64,000 nucleotides of DNA. Origin: Sphagnum magellanicum (taxonomy: Eukaryota; Streptophyta; Sphagnopsida; Sphagnales; Sphagnaceae). The notes below the pieces were generated by a model that made no database searches, was not told the origin of the DNA, and was given only the letters and a program-made list of their open reading frames with translations. A program made the translations under genes and the position numbers. Location of the stretch: positions 5,803,347 through 5,867,346 of the forward strand of contig CM038922.1 of assembly GCA_021904315.1 (NCBI GenBank), given 5' to 3'. Positions 12,386 through 33,875 of this stretch are shown here, one piece after another; position 1 is the first letter of the stretch; each line of letters opens with the position of its first letter.

Positions 12386-15300
12386 ATGGCTGCACTTTCT
12401 GTGACTACTGCAGTAGGATTACAGCAATTCGGAGGAGCTCTGAGACCTGCACCATTTGTTGCCTCTTCAGTCGCTTATGGCGGCTTCTATTGCAAGCAGC
12501 AGCAGCAACAACAACAGAGTTTGTTTCAAGTCTCCACAACAATTGTTGGAGCCCACTTTCTTCGCCGGAAGCAATTGCATGAAAGGAGCAGCAAGAAGAT
12601 GGGAAGAGCTTTGATCTGTGCGGTTGCTCCAGTGAAACAAGAAGAAGAATCATCATCGTCGTCATCATTATCATCATCTCCTGCTGTGAAGCAATCTTCT
12701 GGAACCAGCAGCAGCGTAGATCCATTGAATGTACTCATCACCGGTTCCACCAAAGGTTAGCACACGTGGTGCCATTTTTGTAGTGCACCAGGTTTGGATT
12801 TCGTGCTTGCCTTCCTCACATTACTTTCCTTGATTAAGAGAGAGTTTCATCGAGAAACCTCCATCTGTAGTACAGATATGTGTGTTTTTCGATACTTTCT
12901 TGAAAATGATTTTCATTCTGGATCCTCCTGTGGCTGTGGGAATTGTAGGAGTGGGGTTAGCACTTGCCAGAGAATTCCTGCGGTTTGGGGACAACGTCGT
13001 CATCTGCTCAAGATCAGGCAAGTACCTTGCTGTTTCATATGAGGATCTTGTTAGGGTTTCAAGAATCAAAACCCTATCACATTTGTGCTTCAGATACTAA
13101 ATTATAGAAATTGAACCTTATAGAATTGGAAGTCTTGAACCTTGGCAGAAAATATCAGGGATGACGAAAAAGCAGCAGTCTTCAAAACTGCTACCGGTGC
13201 CCACCAATTTGTTTTTTGGGCCCCCCATTGGCAAATGTGGGTGCATCAAATATGGCACACAATTTACATGTTCACAAGACCAGCATGATGTATGACCTCT
13301 AGAAACACAGCTAACAATCTGCATTCCATATCTGAAATCTTCTGACATGGCATGACCTGCATAATCTGCATTCTGTCCATGGTGTCAGTTGGATAGTTAT
13401 CACCCAGTGGTTTTTGGTCACTGAAAAAGCTCTTTTAATATCCTATTATTCAGCGGAGCGGGTTGAGAACACTGTGCAGGATCTTAAGAAGGAATTTGAG
13501 GAGCAAAAAATATTGGTATGCTTTGCAATTTCCAGGTGCACTGTTTATGAAATTATATACAATGCTAAGAATCATTAAATATGCAATTTCCTAATTTTCC
13601 AAATGCAGATTATTTACTTGGATTAATTAACGTTTGGTTGATGATTGACAGGGAATGGCTTGTGATGTACGAGATTCCAAAAGTATACAAGCACTGGTGG
13701 ACATGGCAAAGAGCAAGCTTGGTCACATTGACATTTGGGTTACAATCATTTCCTTCTTCTCTGACAGTAATGCTTCATTTCATTTCTTGTGCAGTGTTTT
13801 GGCCATCTGAGTTTGGCAGTAGAATTTATTGATATGCCACCTTTTGTTGTCAAATTTGCAGCCTTGATAACCAACTCCAAAGGGGTGGGCATACCTAAAG
13901 CAAGTGTATAAGGGGATCATGACTTTTCTAGGTGTGAAAATAATAAGTCTTTTGTCCTAGAGAGTGCTTGTACTAAGATCAACAATTTTTGCTTCTTCAA
14001 AACTTTCATGCTTTTCTTGGACTTATTCTTTTGCTTCTATTCCAATGTAAAGCTTAAATGGGAATGTGTGAATTTGGCTTGGGATGGCTAACAGATAAAC
14101 AATGCGGGCACAAACGCTTATACCTATAAGCCGCTAGTGGAGTTTACTGATGCTGACATCATGTAATCTTCTGTCACATGTAGCTTTGGGACATTGTAGT
14201 GTGACCTGCATACACTCTCAACAGCAAAGCAAGGATGGCACTGTGTTTAAGGCATTCAACTACACAGTTATCCACTAGCTTTTGACATGTTTCTTGACCT
14301 CTGGGGGAAGATGAAAGACCATTAGCCCCATTATTTCTTCACTAACTTCTAAGCCGCCAGTCACTCCTTGTCAAAATTTCAAGCAGCTGTGCGATTTTTA
14401 AGTGGCCAGAGTCTCAGATTTGCTGTTGTTTGTTGATTGTGTTGATAGGCAAATTGTGGAAACAAACACTCTTGGTGTAATGCTCTGTTGTCGGCAGGTA
14501 TCACTTTTTTGCAAATTCTCCTTCTCTAATCCCATGTTGCTTGTGTGCTAACAAACATCATGAGTGAAACTTCCCATTTCTTTTGGAATTGTGACAGAAA
14601 CTCACAAGGCAGATTTTGTAGAGTGGTTTGCCTGAGGTTTTGGGCTGATTAGTACATACTTATCTACGACTGCAGTTGGGAGCTGATAAAGGCAGTGGGT
14701 AGTCATGGCAGTTCATCACTGCTATTTGCGATGATGATGATGGTCTGGCACTTTGTGAGTGTACCTCATAAAGTTATGACTGCACTCTTTCTTGTGTTAC
14801 CTTCCAGGTGTCGTGTTGTGGAGATTTCTCTGCAATTTCATAGATATGCTCCTTCTCTAATTCAGAGGTGTTAGTTTCTTTCCTTAGTTCAGGGAGGTCT
14901 ACATCTTACTTTTGCAACTGATTGATAATAGATACTTGACAGCCTTGTCAAACCATTTGGTTGTATGCAATTGCATTGGGATTGGAGAGTGGTCAGCTAC
15001 TGGCACTGGAATGAAGGGTAGGCTTCTATTTTTTTTTCTAATTTTCAGCATTCAAAGGAGCTTTGTGGCCATGAACCTTGCAGCCAGTTTAGATGGAGGC
15101 AAGAAGGGAGAAAGAGTGACCAATGTTATGTCCCTTTATTGCTTGATGGTCACAACGAATGGCTAATATGAGGACCTCCTGATAGAATGATTTGTGAATG
15201 CAGTGGTTAAGAGAAGATTGTTAATATAGTGGCATCCCAAAAGTTTTGATTACCAGGCAATTAGGTTAATGCGAGAGCAGAATAGGGGAGGCCACATTTT

Positions 15301-17515
15301 CAACATGGATGGTGCTGGAGCTGATGGCAATGCAACTCCAAGGTTGGGGAACACACAATCTGTGCACCCATCAGATTGTCCACAACAACTGTGCTGTTGT
15401 ATTAAGTTCTGTTACTTATATGCTGAAGGTGATGGGGTTCGGATGGTGTCTGGATGTGCATGACAAGGTTAAATTTGCATGATGTTTTCTTAATTGCCAC
15501 TTGGAGCCACTGGCACATGTTCCCCTTATGTGACATATGGAGCCATCAATGGATTATGACCTGTGGCTAGTAATGTGCTTATGGGGTCACAGGTTTGCGG
15601 CTTATGGAGCTACAAAACGCAGCCTTGCCCAGTTCACTAAGTCTTTACAGGTTTGGAACTATCTAATAGCCTATTGTAAGAGCTATCACACAATCTAAAG
15701 TGTATGAACTCAGGGGCTTCCAGATCATGGGCAGAGCAAATGGGGAGCATGTACTGTACATTTAAGACCATCGGAACATGTTCATCTCTAAAAGTAAACA
15801 TTTGCTCCAGTGGAAACAATAGACAGTTTATTTGAAGGGACTCCAGCCTTCTCGTGTCTAGGGAGCATCTCCTATGCCACTTTGCATTTAAGGAACTACT
15901 ATTGAGGTTTTGTACATTGATGTCTGCTCCTACTTGTTCTTCACATGGTAGATTAGAGCATTCACCATCTCCTTGTATATACAGCTATCACAGCCAATGG
16001 AGTTAAAGATGAATTGTCCATGTGTATCTGATGAGCCCATTAGTCATGTGTCATTCTACTTGACCTTGAAGATAGCATTTTACAACTTGTTTGTGTGTAT
16101 TGACCTGTGTTCAGGCAGAGCTAAAAATGCAAGGCATCAAGAAAGTTGTAGTTCACAATCTCTCTGTGAGCCTCTGTCCCTGACTGTTTCATTTTCTTGT
16201 TGAAGAAAGTTTGGAGAGTCACAGGGTGAGTATCTTATTACCTCAACCCCACACACAAATCATAGTAGCATCTTGTCTATCATCCTGCAGTCGAAGTACA
16301 TCAATATACTTGCCTGTCATTCTACTTAATTTAAGTGGTCATGTGAGGGTCCACTAGGAAAGATTATTGACCAACAGTATTCCCCGCTGACATGATTAGT
16401 CCAATGGCTGTTCAGTGTTTAACATACAAGAAATTTGTTGAATAGCTAAGGTTTCAGGTGTAAAGGACAGAGTCTTAGATTGCTGAAATCCTTATGCGTT
16501 CACTAATGATTTGGGTTCACTACTTCAGGCAAACATATTGTTATTTGAAGGTAGACTTATTTGTGTTTTATGTGAATAGCCAGGTATGGTGACCACGGAC
16601 CTTCTCATGACTGGGGGTGACACCCGCGTGGTAAATATCCACATGCGACTTCACATCATGGCTTGAAATGATCTAGAACTTACATGCTCATAGATTTTCA
16701 ACAGTATCAATGTGCCTATTAGTATGGAGCATGTTTCAGCTTCAAGACATTTTGGATTCTGCAAATAGTAGACTCCACTGTGTGGATTATGGGCCATTGC
16801 TTGTGGGGTGGTGACAGGCAAAATTTTTCATCAATGCATTGGCAGAACCTGCTGACAAGGTATGGAATGACTTGTCTCCAATGTTATTGAAGTCACACTT
16901 CTTAGTGCTTACTTAACACTTTCTTCAGATCATTGTTCTGCACTTGTGTATTGTTTCTCATCCATGCCACACATCTGCCTTTGCCTTTGACTGTGTCTCT
17001 ATAGAATTCATGGCCATCACTTAAAAGATGGGCTGTGGGAGAGTTAAGTCAACAATGTTTTTATCTCGCCCAAGTTGCAACCAACACTCATCAGTGAGAT
17101 GCAATTTTGTCAGAGATTGTGCAACTTATTTGTGGATTGTTCCAGGTTGCACAATATTTGGTGCCAAGGATCCGGTTGATTGCTAATGACCGTAAAAGCA
17201 ACAGCACTTACACTCGTTTTCTTACTGGATTCAAGGCCTACACCAAAATTCTTGCAGTAATTAATACCTCAATCCTGAACCTGTCCTTGCTAATGTTTGC
17301 TCTTTCTATCATTTGTCATGTAATAACTTTTGTCCTATCCTTTGTGAGAATGTTACTAACAGCACATTTAACCCCATTTAGATGTCATTCCAGGTCTTTT
17401 TTTGTTTGTGCTACTACTGCCTTTTAACTGCAAGCAAAGTTTGACCTGGGTGTTGTCATTTTGGCAGAGGTTGCTCTTCAAAGCAAGGAAGGACCGATAT
17501 CTCCCTGAGGATTAG
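12386..17515 (+). CDS. NOL: Chlorophyll(ide) b reductase NOL, 13 exons
   Basis: A short-chain dehydrogenase that reduces chlorophyll b to 7-hydroxymethyl chlorophyll a, the first step of chlorophyll b breakdown; in known plants it works with NYC1 at the thylakoid. Exons: 12386-12755, 12949-13017, 13454-13515, 13652-13738, 14095-14162, 14449-14497, 15257-15342, 15593-15650, 16115-16165, 16580-16630, 16818-16859, 17146-17256, 17468-17515 (1152 nt, 383 aa; Arabidopsis NOL is about 348). The first 100 or so residues are rich in Ser and Gln and look like a chloroplast transit peptide. Then come NVLITGSTKGVG (cofactor site), INNAGTNAYTYKPL, LGVMLCCRQ, GGHIFNMDGAGADG and YGATKRS (catalytic Tyr/Lys). 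PGMVTTDLLMTG and RFLTGFKAYTKI follow, and the protein ends RYLPED. Intron 2 starts GC, not GT. No lesion was seen. Confidence 0.94.
13018..13453 (+). other. GC-AG intron in NOL
   Basis: Exon 2 must end in phase 1 at 13017 to join exon 3 at 13454. The junction reads CAG|GCAAGT, the usual context of rare GC donors. No GT nearby gives the correct frame and the conserved ICSRSAERVE sequence. The acceptor is a normal CAG. Confidence 0.85.
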
Positions 17516-19466
17516 TCAGTGTGTATTAAAAGGGTGGCAATTGTAAATTCATTCCTCAGGTTGGCTACCAGAAACTCTTTGGCATTGGTACTGGAACCTC
17601 TGCTTGTTGAATGCACCTGGGTTGTCATCTTGGACAGATGTCTAGGAAAGGAGCAAGTGAGAGGATCTTTCAGAAGCATGCTTATATCTTCAACCTTGGG
17701 TGATGAACCTGTATACTAGTTTTTAGCAATGTCGTGCACAACAAGGTGGCCGCTACTCATGCACTTCAATCTTCTCTCAATCAATCACAACTTGACAGGA
17801 ATACCTTTATTGTCACACCAGATCTGTCTCCTGGTATTGGGTCGAGAGTTGAGACATGTTTTGTTAAGTCCATGGCAATTTTGGAAAAAGGTAAGATCAG
17901 TTAGTATCTTCTTGAATTGCATCATTTGGGAACTCTTGAAAGCTCTTACCTTGTAGGAATGTTCAGGGCATGCAATGTGGATGATGGTGAATGAATGAAT
18001 TTGTTATGGATGGATAATAAAAAATTTATGGATGCAATTGTATTTATGTAGATGAAAAAAAGATGTTCGTGGATGAATTTTATTCAAGAACAACGAGCTA
18101 AAGTTAATGAATGAATTATCTTACTTTTGTTATTAACCATAGGAATCTTAGTATATGTATAATCACGGATGATGGGTTAGGTTATGGGATGTTGGATGAT
18201 AGTAGCCTGGTTTTATATCCAATTCTAGTCCCATAGGAGGTTGGTTACAAGGTCAGTCCGGTTGTATGTTCAATTCTATTAGTATTGAAAATGATGGAGC
18301 TTTAAGAAGGAAAAAAAATTCAGTTTTTTTTTCCTGAAACCTTTGTCATTTAAAAAAAACTTACATTGAAAAATACCTAAGTTGATGTAGGATTTTAAAA
18401 ACTGATGTAGATTTTGAAAGTTTTAGAATATTTATTTATTTATTTATTTTTGAAAACTTATGTCATTTTTTTAAATCAGTTTCTTTTTCCAGTTTTCTAA
18501 AAGCTACATCATTTCCAAAATATCTACATCAACATAGGTTTAATTTTTTTAATAAAAAGGTCAAGTTTTTTCATTTTTTTCATTTCCAGCCTAGAACTTA
18601 CATTATTTATTAAAAACCTACATTGACATAGGTTTTTTATAAAATGACCTCCGTGTTGGAAAATAACAAATTTTTTTGTCCAATTTTGTTTTCCTGTCAT
18701 TTCAGGAAAAACCTATGTTGATGTAAGTTTTTTTCTAAAATGATGTAGGTAGGTTTTGAAGAAAAAAAAAGTTCAATATTTTAAAAATATTTCTAACATG
18801 GGAAAACATATGTTTTGTTTACGAGCCAAGGTTCCCCACTCTAAAGGTTGTTCCCATGTGGGATGTGAGGAACATGTAGAAACATGTGAACATGTGTTCT
18901 TACCTAGGAAAATGTGAGTTCCCAATGAGTTTTCGAATGTCATGTCCAATGTCATGTATGTGCCACATAGGCAACACATCATCGCCTTTGCCAGTGTGGG
19001 TGTCATAAGTGTGTGACCATTTTAGGTTCCTACAATAAATGTGCCCCAAAACTTGAAATGTTTTAAGGTGCACATAAATTTTGCAACCCAAATTTCACCC
19101 CCAATCTCTAAACCTAGTCCCCTCACCCTTGCACCCCAAATAGCAACCCCCAAACTGATTTTGAAAAGAATTCACAAGAATCATGGGATTCAAATCAAGT
19201 TAATGGGGGAGGAATTGTGATGATTATAATGAAAAAAAAAAGTGGTATTGCTTGTTTATAAGTATTATATTTTTAAACCATTACAATTCTAGATTTTATC
19301 AATCTCATTTATTTTGTATTTTTACATGGTCAAATAGGACTATGTAAAGGAGTAAAAAAATGGAATGGCACTGTCACAATATTTTGATACTGCTTAAAAA
19401 ATTTGGACCCTCCTAAATACTTTACTCCATTGAAGAGTTTGCAATACATACATTTCAAATGCGGTA
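17516..19466. other. Spacer downstream of NOL
   Basis: No gene is supported. Between about 18300 and 18790 the motif ACCTACATYRACATAGGTT and its reverse recur several times in AT-rich DNA, forming a cluster of weak inverted repeats that may be a decayed foldback element. Confidence 0.4.
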
Positions 19467-20742
19467 GTGCCTTGGCAGCTTTGACACAAATCATATTATT
19501 TTTAAAAATGTTATAGAAATTTTCAAAAAAATTGTGAAAGAAAGTATTGAATTTTCAGGACTATTCTATTTGTTGAAATGAAAATTTCAAAATCAATTAA
19601 TTATTTCACAGACATGTGTTTGCCAAGGTACTGTGGTATACACTATTCTGTTGGTATTAGAATGGGGTCAACTTGGCTGATAGCCATGGTCTTATCCCCT
19701 TCCTAGCCACCTCTTCCTCCTCTTCACAAGTTCTATGGAATCTTAAAACATTTCTCCTCTTTCCTTCTCAATGTAATTCCACAACAAATGGACATTGTAA
19801 CGAACACATGCAATTACATCTAGTTGCACCAATAACCTCTCTCAGTTGCCTGAAGATTTTCGAACTCCTAACATTAATATACTAACTTCCTTCTCATCCT
19901 CAAATAATACTTTAATTGGCCACTTCAAAACACGTGTGTCAAATAAATAAATAACTAATTAATTTTAAGATTTCATTATGAAAAATGATATATTTCAAAA
20001 TATTCCATCAGATTCTTTAATTTCCTTCAAGAAAAATTCATTTCTGATAAAGAAACATTTTTTGAAAATTTCAACATTTCTGAAAATAATATAATTAGTG
20101 TCAAACTGGCCCAGGTACTACACTAGGTCAAGTACATCCCAAGGATTACTGCTACCAAAAGTATGAACAGGTAAATGCCAAGAATCCTTAAGATCCAATT
20201 TGTGAAAACTGTACAATAGATTGGGCTTTCCTTTGTGGAGCTCTTGTCAACTTTCTTGATCCATGGAGTGGGCAGCACACCCAAACATTCATTTCATTGT
20301 GAATATGTTTTTGAGGTAGTATTCATTTCCTCATTTGTCCATTTATGATAACAAGTACCTAATAACATTATGCAATTGTGTGATGTTTGAAACTACAATA
20401 AATACAAGTTTGGAAAGGCCTAAATTCACATGCACACCTTTCACAAAACTAAAATGGTAAGGTTTGTAGTTTTGCCAATTGAGTTTCTTTGATAAGAAGA
20501 AAGGGCCTCATTCCCAAAAGAGTCACACCATATTGTAAGCACCTTTGCAACTTCAAGACTAAATATATTATTTGTAGAAATGTTGAAAATTTCAAAAACA
20601 TTTTTCAAAGGAAAAAAAACTAATTGTGAAAGAAAATAGAGAATATTTTGGAATAACCTAGTCACAAATATTCAACATGGAATGTTCAAAATCAACGAAA
20701 TATTCAGCAGACATTTGTTGAAGCTGCCGCTGTACTTACGTA
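19467..20742. mobile_element. Cluster of related MITE ends
   Basis: Near-identical termini recur in both orientations. GTAGTGCCTTGGCAGCTTTG occurs at about 19465. Its relative CAGTACCTTGGCA is inverted at about 19625. GTAGTACCTGGGCCAGTTTG is inverted at about 20105-20127. A GTAAGCACC...CAACTTCAA / GTAAGTACAGCGGCAGCTTC pair occurs at about 20535 and 20742. Each terminus is followed by an AT-rich AAATGTTRAAATTTTC stretch. This fits two or three degenerate copies of one MITE family (copies near 19467-19637 and 20535-20742). Exact limits and target duplications are uncertain. Confidence 0.45.
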
Positions 20743-21108
20743 TAAGGCACCCAGCAATAGCTACTGTAGCTTAAGTAAAATTTAGAACTGAAAACAGACA
20801 TTTGTAAATGGACAAAAAAAGCATCGTAGTACTGAAATATTGTCAATGTCGAGCTTTAAAAAAAAATGACCTCACAAAGGAGCCAAAATAAAAAGCAGAA
20901 AAAATCCATTCCTCAAACACACCTTCGACAAGTCTCCTCAACATAATGCATTGCACAAAGGAAGGAAATTTGCCACAGGCTGAAAATTTGTAATATACCT
21001 CATACCAAATAAGCAAATACTGAACAAGACGTGAGGTCATTGTGTAAGGATGTCCATATGCACCGAGTAATGAGTATGGGCTACAACCTGGAATGATAAA
21101 AAAGCTTG
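20743..21108. other. Downstream region of ACL5
   Basis: No gene is seen. It should contain the 3' UTR and polyadenylation site of the thermospermine synthase gene on the - strand. Confidence 0.4.
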
Positions 21109-29681
<8,573 letters not shown>

Positions 29682-32600
29682 TTTTCGGTTGCTATATAAC
29701 AAGGCTAGTACCGTTACACACCAGTGTAGAACACAGTCTTCTTCTTACCTTGAAAAACTTCCACGTCCCTCCTCAAGCTATCATGTGAGCATGCATGCAG
29801 CAGCAGACAGCAAAATTTAGCACATCTGAAAACAATCTAAATCTCCCCAATCTAAGAAGAAGAAAAGAAGCATGAGTTGAAAAAAGTTTGCAATGTTCAG
29901 GGAGCTGGATTCCGACTGCAAGTACACAGACAGCAATTGACGGTGAGTGCAAGATGATGCAAAAGAGATGAAATTGTTGTCTAGAGATCTAGAGCAGCTG
30001 CAGCTGGATCATGAAATGTGCTTTGTGAATCTGAGAGGTTATTAGGGAGATTTGGTAGGGTTATTTGTAAGCAGAAGAGAAGAGAAGAGAAGAGAAGAGA
30101 AGAGAAGATGAGAAGAGGTAGTGGCGGTGTGCACTTGTTGCTAGCAATGTTTTTTTTTTTTTTTTTTCCTGAAATTTTGTGAAATGGAGATTTGTTTTTC
30201 AAATTGGAATGAAAAATCTAAAAATCGCCATATTATATACTGAGTTCCCTCTGCAGGAAGCCAAAAATATAGAAGAGGCTATACATTTTATTTTTTAAAT
30301 TTCATATTTTGAGGCCAAGCAGCTCCCAAATGTCATAATTTCCCCAAAGCTTATTCTCTACAAGTTATCAAATTTAGCTGCTATTTTTGGTTCACTAATT
30401 CATGAATTCATTCAACAAGGGTAGTGCTTTTTGGTTTGTTTTTTTTTTAAGGGCGAAATCTCATCAAATGGCAAAACTTTTTTTTTAATTGGAAAAAACA
30501 ATTAGTGCATTTTGAGTTTCTTAATTGCCAAATTTCTGAAGAAAAGCCTTCCAAAAAACTACAAATCACCAAATTCTATCTTAAGTTTGAGCAAGTAGTC
30601 AAAATATAGAAGGATGCTAGATTTTTTTTTTACTTTCATATTTTCTTATTGCCACTTGAGCAACATCACAAAATTGAAAAAGAAAAACACAGATCAAGAG
30701 TAAAATTTCCCCTCTATTCCTTTGTCTGTCTGTCTGTCTGTCTTTTTCTCCCTCTTCTTACTAACTAACTATTTTTGGGCTTTGCAAAATTTAGGAGATT
30801 GCAGATTCTTTTCAAAGTTCAGTTGGGTTACAAATTGAACCATGACCTGTTTCCAAATCAAGGATAGCAAATGTTTATTATTTTGGGAGAAATTTTTTAA
30901 GGAAATGTTCTTGAGTTCTTCAATGTCCATTGAAGACTTGACCTGATTTTTGGGGTTTAGAGACAAAGTACATAAGTTTTTTGGAGTTTGGGGACAAAGT
31001 ATAAGTTTGGAGTTTGGAGACCAACCTAGCATTTAAATAACTCTCTCATTTTTTTAATTTTTTTTTTGGGGAGTTTGGAGATGAGCATAATTTTTGGAAT
31101 GCAGACGTTTTGGAATTTGAAGACAAGCATTTTTTGAGTTAGGAGACAAACTTTTTTCTTGTAAGGGAAAGGGGGGAGTTCTTATACAAAAAGTGCATGC
31201 ACATTGATTATGATGAATATATATAGTTTCAAAAGTGAATCCCCCAAAATGAATTCCTGGCCAGTTTTTTACAAGTTTATATGTACAAAATAACCATGAT
31301 GACATTGAACAGTTACACTACTACCTTACCCTAAGGTCAGTTTTATCATTATATAATTCTCAAAATAGTGAAATGAAATTTTGCGAAAATATGAAGTTGA
31401 CATGTTGAAAATCATCATAATTATCGTAGGCTACACTCTGAATAATTTCACTACTCATATCACAATATTATAGTAGATGATGGAAAATTATATAATTTCA
31501 AAATTAGAAAACGAATTCATTTTTTGAAAAAAAAAATTATTCATGTTCTCAATGTGGAAACCAACCCTGGGCTACGGTAGCCTAGAGAGGATAGAGAGGA
31601 GAGAATGATCAATGAACAGGCTACTTGTCTGTGTAGATAATGGGATTGTCCTCTGATGAGGGTATGTTCAAACACAGTCATGGGAAATGATCTGGAGTTG
31701 TGTAACTGCAAAGATGGTCGGGACATTCTAAATGCATGATGACATTTGGTGAAAAAGCAGCCTAGAGAGTACACAGATGCAATGTCTCTTCTCTTCTTCC
31801 AACTGGGCAGTAGCCAACACAATGGAACTCAAGTTGGGTGCCAAATAACTTAGTCCAGTAATGTGATTGACAACAAGTAACAAATGAAAGCAGCTAGGAA
31901 TGGTTTGCAAGGTGGGGGAAGAGTTGGATGCAAAAATAGAAACCTCTCCAAACGTATCAAAAGAGGAAAGGTTTTTTTTCCCATTTTGGACCTCTTTTAA
32001 AAAATTTCTGAACTTTATTGCCAAATTTGGCTAAACCTTCTTATGGATGATTACCATTTCAAATACATCACAAAATTGGAAAAGCAAAAGGAAAATAAAA
32101 TATGAGATTCCACATGTAGTCCATGATGAATATGCTTTTGGGGCGTCGATACCCAAATAACTAGGCTCTATATTTTTGTTTGGTTTGAACTTAAAGAGGG
32201 AAGGGGGGCGGGGTACGGAAGTCACGGAGATAACCATCACCTATGATTTGCTTTATGATGTCATTTACCATCTTCCAATGCAATGCAACTTATCTCCTTC
32301 CTCTCTCTTATACATTGTGTCCATACGATTTTTTGAGGGAGTACAGATATTCCAACGGATAATGGGCATGATAAGTTTTTTTTCATTGAATGTTGAACCA
32401 CTGATGTCATGTTGGATTCAATAAAATATTGTGTGTTTGGAATCTGGATCCCACAATTGGGCATGTGTATAACCAACCCTCTTTGACAAATTAGCTCTCA
32501 GCCAAAATACAGTTTTTCGTTTTGAAATCTCCCATATGCCCTAAACTCTACAAACTTCATACAACAGTCCAGAGTGAAATCAGATTGCACATCCTTCTTC

Positions 32601-33030
32601 ATACTTCAATCCAAACTTATCTGGCCAGACTTATTCCACTTTTATCTTATAATATGCCTAGCTTTGTTGCCTTCAAGCCAGTGTTGTTCAACATCGCTGC
32701 ACAATTTCCTGGGCCCTATTTCCACAGGTCACAATTTGACATCTTGGGTTGCCGCCACCCTATGGACAATATCAAGATAGCAGCAGAAGGTTGATGAGTT
32801 CCTACTTCATTACGCCATCCACCAAACAACTTTTATACTTTGCAAAACTTTTGACCCATACACCCAAAAAATCTCACTACTTTCCAAAACTTTGGACTTT
32901 GTTGTTTGGGGCCCTCTTTGTTGGTCAAGAACTGAACTTGTGCAGCACGGAGTGCTTGATTAAAATGATAAAATAGAACAAAGGCTTTCGATTGGATGTT
33001 TCAAATCAGACTCTGTGATGTCATTGCCAG

Positions 33031-33090
33031 CACCCCACCGCCCAATCCTTGCATTGGACGGTGGGATGCAATGATTGGGCGGTGTGGTGT
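33031..33090. repeat. GC-rich hairpin beside the zinc-finger element
   Basis: The left arm contains CCACCGCCCAATCCTTGCAT. The reverse complement of the right arm reads CCACACCGCCCAATCATTGC. The loop is very short. It ends 38 bp before the 9-bp target duplication of the 33137-39977 element and could be a separate short insertion. Confidence 0.65.
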
Positions 33091-33127
33091 GACAATCACA
33101 AGTTTCATTCTCATTCCCAACACAACA

Positions 33128-33136
33128 CATTTAGGG
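33128..33136. repeat. Left 9-bp target duplication
   Basis: CATTTAGGG directly precedes the left terminal inverted repeat and is repeated exactly at 39978-39986. Confidence 0.8.
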
Positions 33137-33475
33137 GGCTGGAGTGAATTAGCACCCACCAATGCACCAGTTGCGGATGAGCCCGTTGAGGCCGTTTTCT
33201 GGATGGACAAAAATCCCATCCTCCCTGCCCGATTTTATTTTTTTTTTTCCACCTCCTCTCTACCCCAAAATTTTCCCCCGTCCTACCTACCACCTACCTC
33301 CCCCCTCCTACCTACCACCTACCAACCCCACCCCCCCCCTCACTCCATCGCCAGAGCTCCAGAGACCTCGGGCGGCTGTGGAGTGGGAGCTGGAGCTGTG
33401 GCTGTGGAGCTGGAGCGGAGTTGCTGGAGTTGGAGCGGGACCCACGCGCACACGAAAAGGTAAGAAGTCTTCTTC

Positions 33476-33740
33476 TTTTTCTTTCTTGCTTGCTTGCTGC
33501 AACGCAGCAAGCTCTGGAGCCAGGCTCCGGAGCTTGCGTTGCGTTGCTTTGCTGCAACGCAGCAAGCTCCGAAGCTTGCGTTGCTTGCTGCAACGCAGCA
33601 ATTGCAGCAAACTCCGGAGCTGGCTCCGGAGCTTGCGTTGCTTGCTGCGGCTTGCTTGCTGCTGCAACGCAGCAAGCTCCGGAGCGTGAGAGCTTGCTGC
33701 TGCAACTAAACCCTGCAACGCAGCAAGCTCTGGAGCGTCT
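33476..33740. repeat. Palindrome-rich GC array in gene leader intron
   Basis: Repeats built from GCTTGCTGCAACGCAGCAAGC-like and AGCTCCGGAGCT-like palindromes occur about six times. Both strands have long open frames here, but these are translations of the repeat. The array follows a good splice donor (AAAAG|GTAAGA, 33459/33460) and precedes an acceptor-like TTTAG at about 33860, so it probably lies in a leader intron of the zinc-finger gene. Confidence 0.75.
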
Positions 33741-33875
33741 CTTGCAGTAGAAGAAAAAGAAGAACCCTGAACCTTTTGCCCCATCCTCTATATTTTTTAT
33801 TTTGCTTTGGTTTAGCTGATTAGAATTAACATTTAACAATAACTAGTGGTCTTTTGTTTAGGGTTGGAGGTTGGA

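Larger units (their letters stand above)
29682..33136. other. Upstream region of ACL5 and spacer
   Basis: The first few hundred bases should hold the ACL5 promoter and leader. A GA-rich repeat (GAAGA units, about 30073-30110; CT-rich on the gene strand) lies 400 bp upstream of the ATG. Further on are a poly-T run (about 30150-30167), a TGTC repeat (about 30723-30743) and imperfect repeats of GGAGTTTGGAGA (about 30950-31090). A hairpin with 24-bp arms sits at 33031-33090. No gene is supported. Confidence 0.5.

Noticed and set aside
31541-32024. Two overlapping - strand open frames of about 95 codons
   Set aside because: No recognisable motif, no splice-linked neighbours and ordinary spacer composition.
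33308-33839. Overlapping open frames of 109-175 codons on both strands
   Set aside because: They are translations of the GC-rich palindromic array and its flanks. The same repeat is open in several frames, and no family motif is present.
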